Made by a program: the position numbers and the translations under genes
The notes under the pieces: generated by a model
Databases searched by the model: none
What the model was told of the DNA's origin: nothing
What the model saw: the letters and a program-made list of their open reading frames with translations, nothing else
NCBI GenBank assembly: GCA_022579005.1
Contig: MU401483.1
Location: forward strand, 124,001-188,000
Direction: 5' to 3'
From: Poronia punctata
Taxonomy: Eukaryota > Ascomycota > Sordariomycetes > Xylariales > Xylariaceae
DNA length: 64,000 bases
Shown: in pieces, positions 61,208-64,000 of the stretch
How positions within the stretch are numbered: the stretch's first letter is position 1
Layout of the letters: each line of letters starts with the position of its first letter

Positions 61208-61316
61208 TTTTTTTTTTTTTTTTTTTTTGCAAGGGTCAAGGTTCGAACTGCTGGTCTACGGTCTACACATATTACACTGTATTACATACTAGGTACTTAA
61301 CTACTATACTACGTAG
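61208..61316 (-). mobile_element. Possible tRNA-derived SINE-like insertion
   Basis: On the minus strand there is an A-box-like TAGTATAGTAGTTAAG (61296-61311), a B-box-like AGTTCGAACC (61241-61250), and then, after a short stretch, an uninterrupted run of 21 A (61208-61228). That order (pol III boxes followed by an A tail) is that of a tRNA-derived SINE. The box spacing is somewhat long, no tRNA cloverleaf folds, and no target duplication was identified, so this is tentative. Confidence 0.3.
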
Positions 61317-61380
61317 GTTAATTTAATTATACATACGCGCGAAGGGTTAATTAATATTATACCTTATGTGTTTTCAAAAG

Positions 61381-61433
61381 TAATTGCAATTGCAATTGCA
61401 ATTGCAATTGTAGGTGTAGGTGTAGGTGTAGGT
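61381..61433 (+). repeat. TTGCAA and GTAGGT microsatellites
   Basis: Five TTGCAA-type units are followed directly by four GTAGGT units inside the 1.1-kb element. Confidence 0.88.
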
Positions 61434-61498
61434 ATGGCTTGATTCGGCTGCGCGGGCTGGCCCTTGGTATGGCTAGATCCGGCCGCGCAAGCAGGGAT

Positions 61499-61680
61499 TC
61501 TCCTTGGCTAGGTCGGCTGCGTAGGTGTAGGTCTGATTAAATCGGCTGCAAAGGTGTAGGTGTAGGTCTGGCTGCGTAGGTATAGGTCTGATTGAATCGG
61601 CTGCAAAGGTCGGCTGCAAAGGTCGGCTGCAAAGGTGTAGGTTTGGCTGGATCGGCTGCAAAGGTGTTGGAATGGCTGCG
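61499..61680 (+). repeat. Degenerate tandem array of GGTCGGCTGCAAAGG-like units
   Basis: Imperfect units containing CGGCTGCAAAGGT and GTAGGTNTGGCT alternate through this segment. They are not spaced regularly enough to be a CRISPR array. Confidence 0.7.
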
Positions 61681-61715
61681 CCGACTAGGTATGGGATGTA
61701 GGTATGGGCTATGTT

Positions 61716-61758
61716 ATGTAGGTAGGTAGGTAGGTAGGTAGGTAGGTAGGTAGGTAAA
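61716..61758 (+). repeat. TAGG tetranucleotide microsatellite
   Basis: Around ten TAGG units stand in tandem inside the 1.1-kb element. Confidence 0.9.
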
Positions 61759-62041
61759 TAGGTCTGGGATAGGTCTGTAATGACTTTGGCTGCCGGAGAC
61801 CACTTTGGCTGCGGAGACCATTTCTGGCCGGCTGAGACCGTTTTATCTAGCCTGAGATCGTTTTCATTTTTGGAGATTATACCTATTAAGAGACTATCTA
61901 ATCAGAAAAGACAGTGTACTATAGAAAAACATCACTGTAATTGTCCTAGATTATAGAGACAGTCACGAAAATTTTAAGACGGTGCCAAAAGCTTAGATCA
62001 TCACGGTGATCGTCTCTAATTAGGGGCACCACACGGTAATG

Positions 62042-63022
62042 TAGGTATTCCTTCAAAAATGGGTCTCAAGGTACCAACTGAAGTTATCATCTGTTACTGA
62101 TTCTTTTGCCCTAATCAGATCAACTACAAGTAGAACAACAAGTAGAGCTGGCAAAGTGAAAAAGAAGCTGTCCTAGGGTCTGCCTGATCATAGCTCTGTC
62201 AATGTCGGTGTTCTTATTACTTACCACATATCAAGGTATGTAAAGTAGGCTTACTGACATTGAGATGTGGGATCTAGCTACCATCCATTCCCTTTCTCGT
62301 ACACGTACGTGTACCTAGTTCTGAACAGTGGCAGGTGTCCTTATGTATCGTAAATACCTACGGGGTATAGCTCGTCCACCTTGCCCCACTTGCAACATCC
62401 ATGGCAGTTATAAAAAAAGAGAATGCATTATGCGATACGCAAATAGAAGAGTAGTTAAAGGGGCTAACCTGTCGTAGGTCTATTATACGAGTAGGTCATT
62501 ATACTCGTAGGATAAGATACTCGTACGAGTAGGTACGTGAGCACGAACTACGAGTAGTGATACTGACGATTGCAAGAGTTGGGATAGATACAACATTCCC
62601 TGGACCGAACCGGTTCTTTGAAAATCCCCATTCGCCGTGGTCTTAAAACAGCAACATTTGACCGCTGCGGTTTCAATGTACGCACTTGGGTAATCAACGG
62701 GAGGCCACCCTAAGATTAGATGAGAATATGCTTATATAGATGCGGTCTTATAGCGACTTGACGGTCTGCCTACACGTATATCCGGATTTCTGGTTCAAAG
62801 GGCTACCCTAGGAGGGGCCCAGGGGGCGCGGTTTTTGCTGGCCGTGGTGGTTAACGTGTAGCCGCTTGCCCCTTTACCTCTTCTCTCGAGTTCCTCGGCA
62901 TTACCATGTCACATACGCGACCGGGCAGATACGCTCGGTCAGAGGGTTTTCGCTCTGGCCAACAATTTTCTCTTATCCACATTAGTCGCATCCCAATGGA
63001 ATATCTACCTATCTCCATCTAC
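62042..63022. other. Spacer between the inverted-repeat element and the FAD oxidase gene
   Basis: No gene is supported. TACGAGTA words cluster around 62480-62560. Confidence 0.45.
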
Positions 63023-64000
63023 CTACGCGGACGCTCCCGACTCGGCACGACAGAGCGGCCCATCCTGAGTTGGTAGCCCATGGTCGATTGTACGAACCAC
63101 CCAATGTTCACTTCCGACACCCGCTGGCACGTAGAATAAGCTCCAAGGGTCCCATTTCACTTTCACGTCGATGAGTTTCTCATAATTCGTCCCAAAGAAC
63201 GCTCTCTGCCACAATGGTTCCTCGATATCGGCCTCGTTGAAATAAGATCCGCCCTCGGGCGTGGCGTGGCGGATCTGATCCATGAACACGTTGAAGCGTG
63301 CGTGGGCATCCCGTACCGCTTGCGCCGAGAGCCCTCGTAAATCGGTTCCTTCAAAGACGTCCGCGAACATAACTATATAATCCTAGAGTCAGCGAACGTC
63401 ACCATCTTTCCTGCCTGCCTGCTAGCTTCCTGCGCATGAGCTATGGGACTTCAAGAGCCCAGATCTTGCCCGACCAAGCCCATACTGTTTTAAGGAGGGT
63501 CCCGGCCAGGACGGAAGAGGACCATGTCCTGAAATAAAAGGCGTGGGGAATGCCAACTTACCAGCTGTCCGGAATGCTGGGTTTACCGCACTGCTTTGTC
63601 CAGGGTATCCTGCTACACTGAGACCGGGTGCCATGCTAATGCCGTGAAATGTATATCCGGCCTCGATTGTGTTGCGTATGGCCTTCTGGGTGGCAATAAA
63701 CCGGCTCGGCTCTTCAAAACTGACCCGCGGAAAGATACGGCTCGCGAATCGACCGCCATTGTCTGGCGTGTCGCCTACGCCGTGACTAGTATCTGCCCAA
63801 TTCGAAGCTGGCATTACGTTCGGGGAGGGAACATCGAGTCCCAGCCCGGCGATGCGATCATATAAAGGTTGCACGAAAGCTACGATATCGGTAGCCAGCA
63901 TTCCTGGCATTTCGATAGAGGCCGTGAATCTAGCTCCAGCCGGAGCAATGCCGTCAGCCTGGGGCGCAATGCGTGATACGGTGCTATACGCAGTCCCGCC
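63023..64000 (-). CDS. FAD-linked oxidase of berberine-bridge type, 3' part
   Basis: This is the carboxy-terminal part of a flavoprotein oxidoreductase that runs off the right edge. Inferred exons on the minus strand are 63562..64000 (incomplete) and 63023..63372. Intron evidence is a GTAAGT donor at 63561 and a CTGAC branch site. Two AG acceptors are close together; only ATATAG at 63373-63374 keeps frame and gives the plausible join NPAFRTA-VMFADVF. The BBE domain signature is complete at the end: GGSYFNEADIEEPLWQRAFFG, NYEKLIDVKVKWDP and FYVPAGVGSEHW. Such secreted or vesicular enzymes oxidise alcohols, sugars or metabolite intermediates; the FAD-binding half with the covalent His/Cys is outside the window, so substrate is unknown. 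Confidence 0.85.

Larger units (their letters stand above)
60932..62041. mobile_element. 1.1-kb inverted-repeat element flanked by TA
   Basis: The left end CATTACCGTGTGG is matched exactly by the reverse complement of the right end, and the similarity continues to about 47 bp per arm (38 identical by eye, including GAGACGATCAC and GTGATGATCT). The element is 1110 bp and has TA on both sides (60930-60931 and 62042-62043), as for Tc1/mariner-type insertions. No transposase frame remains, so it is non-autonomous. Inside are a TTGCAA microsatellite, GTAGGT and TAGG runs, a degenerate GGTCGGCTGCAAAGG tandem array, and a possible SINE. Repeated GAGACSRT words occur in both arms. Confidence 0.75.

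Noticed and set aside
61499..61680. CRISPR-like array
   Set aside because: Units are degenerate, adjoining and irregular with no unique spacers, and the genome is eukaryotic.
63480..63561. Additional exon in the FAD oxidase reading GHGPLPSWPG
   Set aside because: It requires either a 33-bp intron, too short for a fungus, or read-through of a strong GTAAGT donor; the join at 63372 gives a better family match.

Overview
The window is 64 kb of nuclear DNA from a filamentous ascomycete (Pezizomycotina, most likely Sordariomycetes). The evidence is short GT-AG introns of about 50-200 bp with CTAAC/CTGAC-like branch points, long gene-poor spacers rich in TAGGTA/TACCTA words, and a gene set typical of moulds. 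Thirteen complete or near-complete protein genes and two edge fragments can be supported. All exon borders below were inferred by reading splice sites and reading-frame continuity by eye.

Left part (1-8.2 kb): the 5' end of a GH31 alpha-xylosidase/alpha-glucosidase-like gene (minus strand), a secreted GH3 beta-glucosidase-like enzyme with six exons, and a secreted neutral ceramidase with seven exons.

Central part (9.6-30.3 kb): a filamentous-fungal N-acetylglucosamine (GlcNAc) catabolic cluster, as described in Trichoderma reesei. It contains GlcN-6-P deaminase (dam1, minus), a hexokinase-family GlcNAc kinase (hxk3, plus), the Ndt80-type regulator RON1 (minus), a GH3 N-acetylglucosaminidase fused to a GNAT-like region (nag3, minus) and GlcNAc-6-P deacetylase (dac1, plus). 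Together they give release of GlcNAc, phosphorylation, deacetylation and deamination to fructose-6-P, plus a dedicated regulator. The GlcNAc transporter (ngt1) that accompanies them in Trichoderma is not visible here. The genes are spread out by 1-4.5 kb spacers, and dam1/hxk3 and nag3/dac1 are divergent pairs.

Housekeeping part (31-39.2 kb): an Srs2/UvrD-type DNA helicase, an Oms1-like mitochondrial methyltransferase and a GDS1-type winged-helix protein. Between the helicase and the methyltransferase sits a 512-bp AT-rich hAT-type MITE with a perfect 8-bp target duplication.

Right part (39.2-64 kb): a 6-kb gene desert, an unrecognised Tyr/Gln-rich and Cys-rich three-exon gene, an atypical two-finger C2H2-like gene ending in a coding minisatellite, a cation/proton antiporter, the giant CCR4-NOT scaffold NOT1, a 1.1-kb inverted-repeat element flanked by TA that carries simple repeats and a possible tRNA-derived SINE, and the 3' part of a berberine-bridge-type FAD oxidase running off the right edge.
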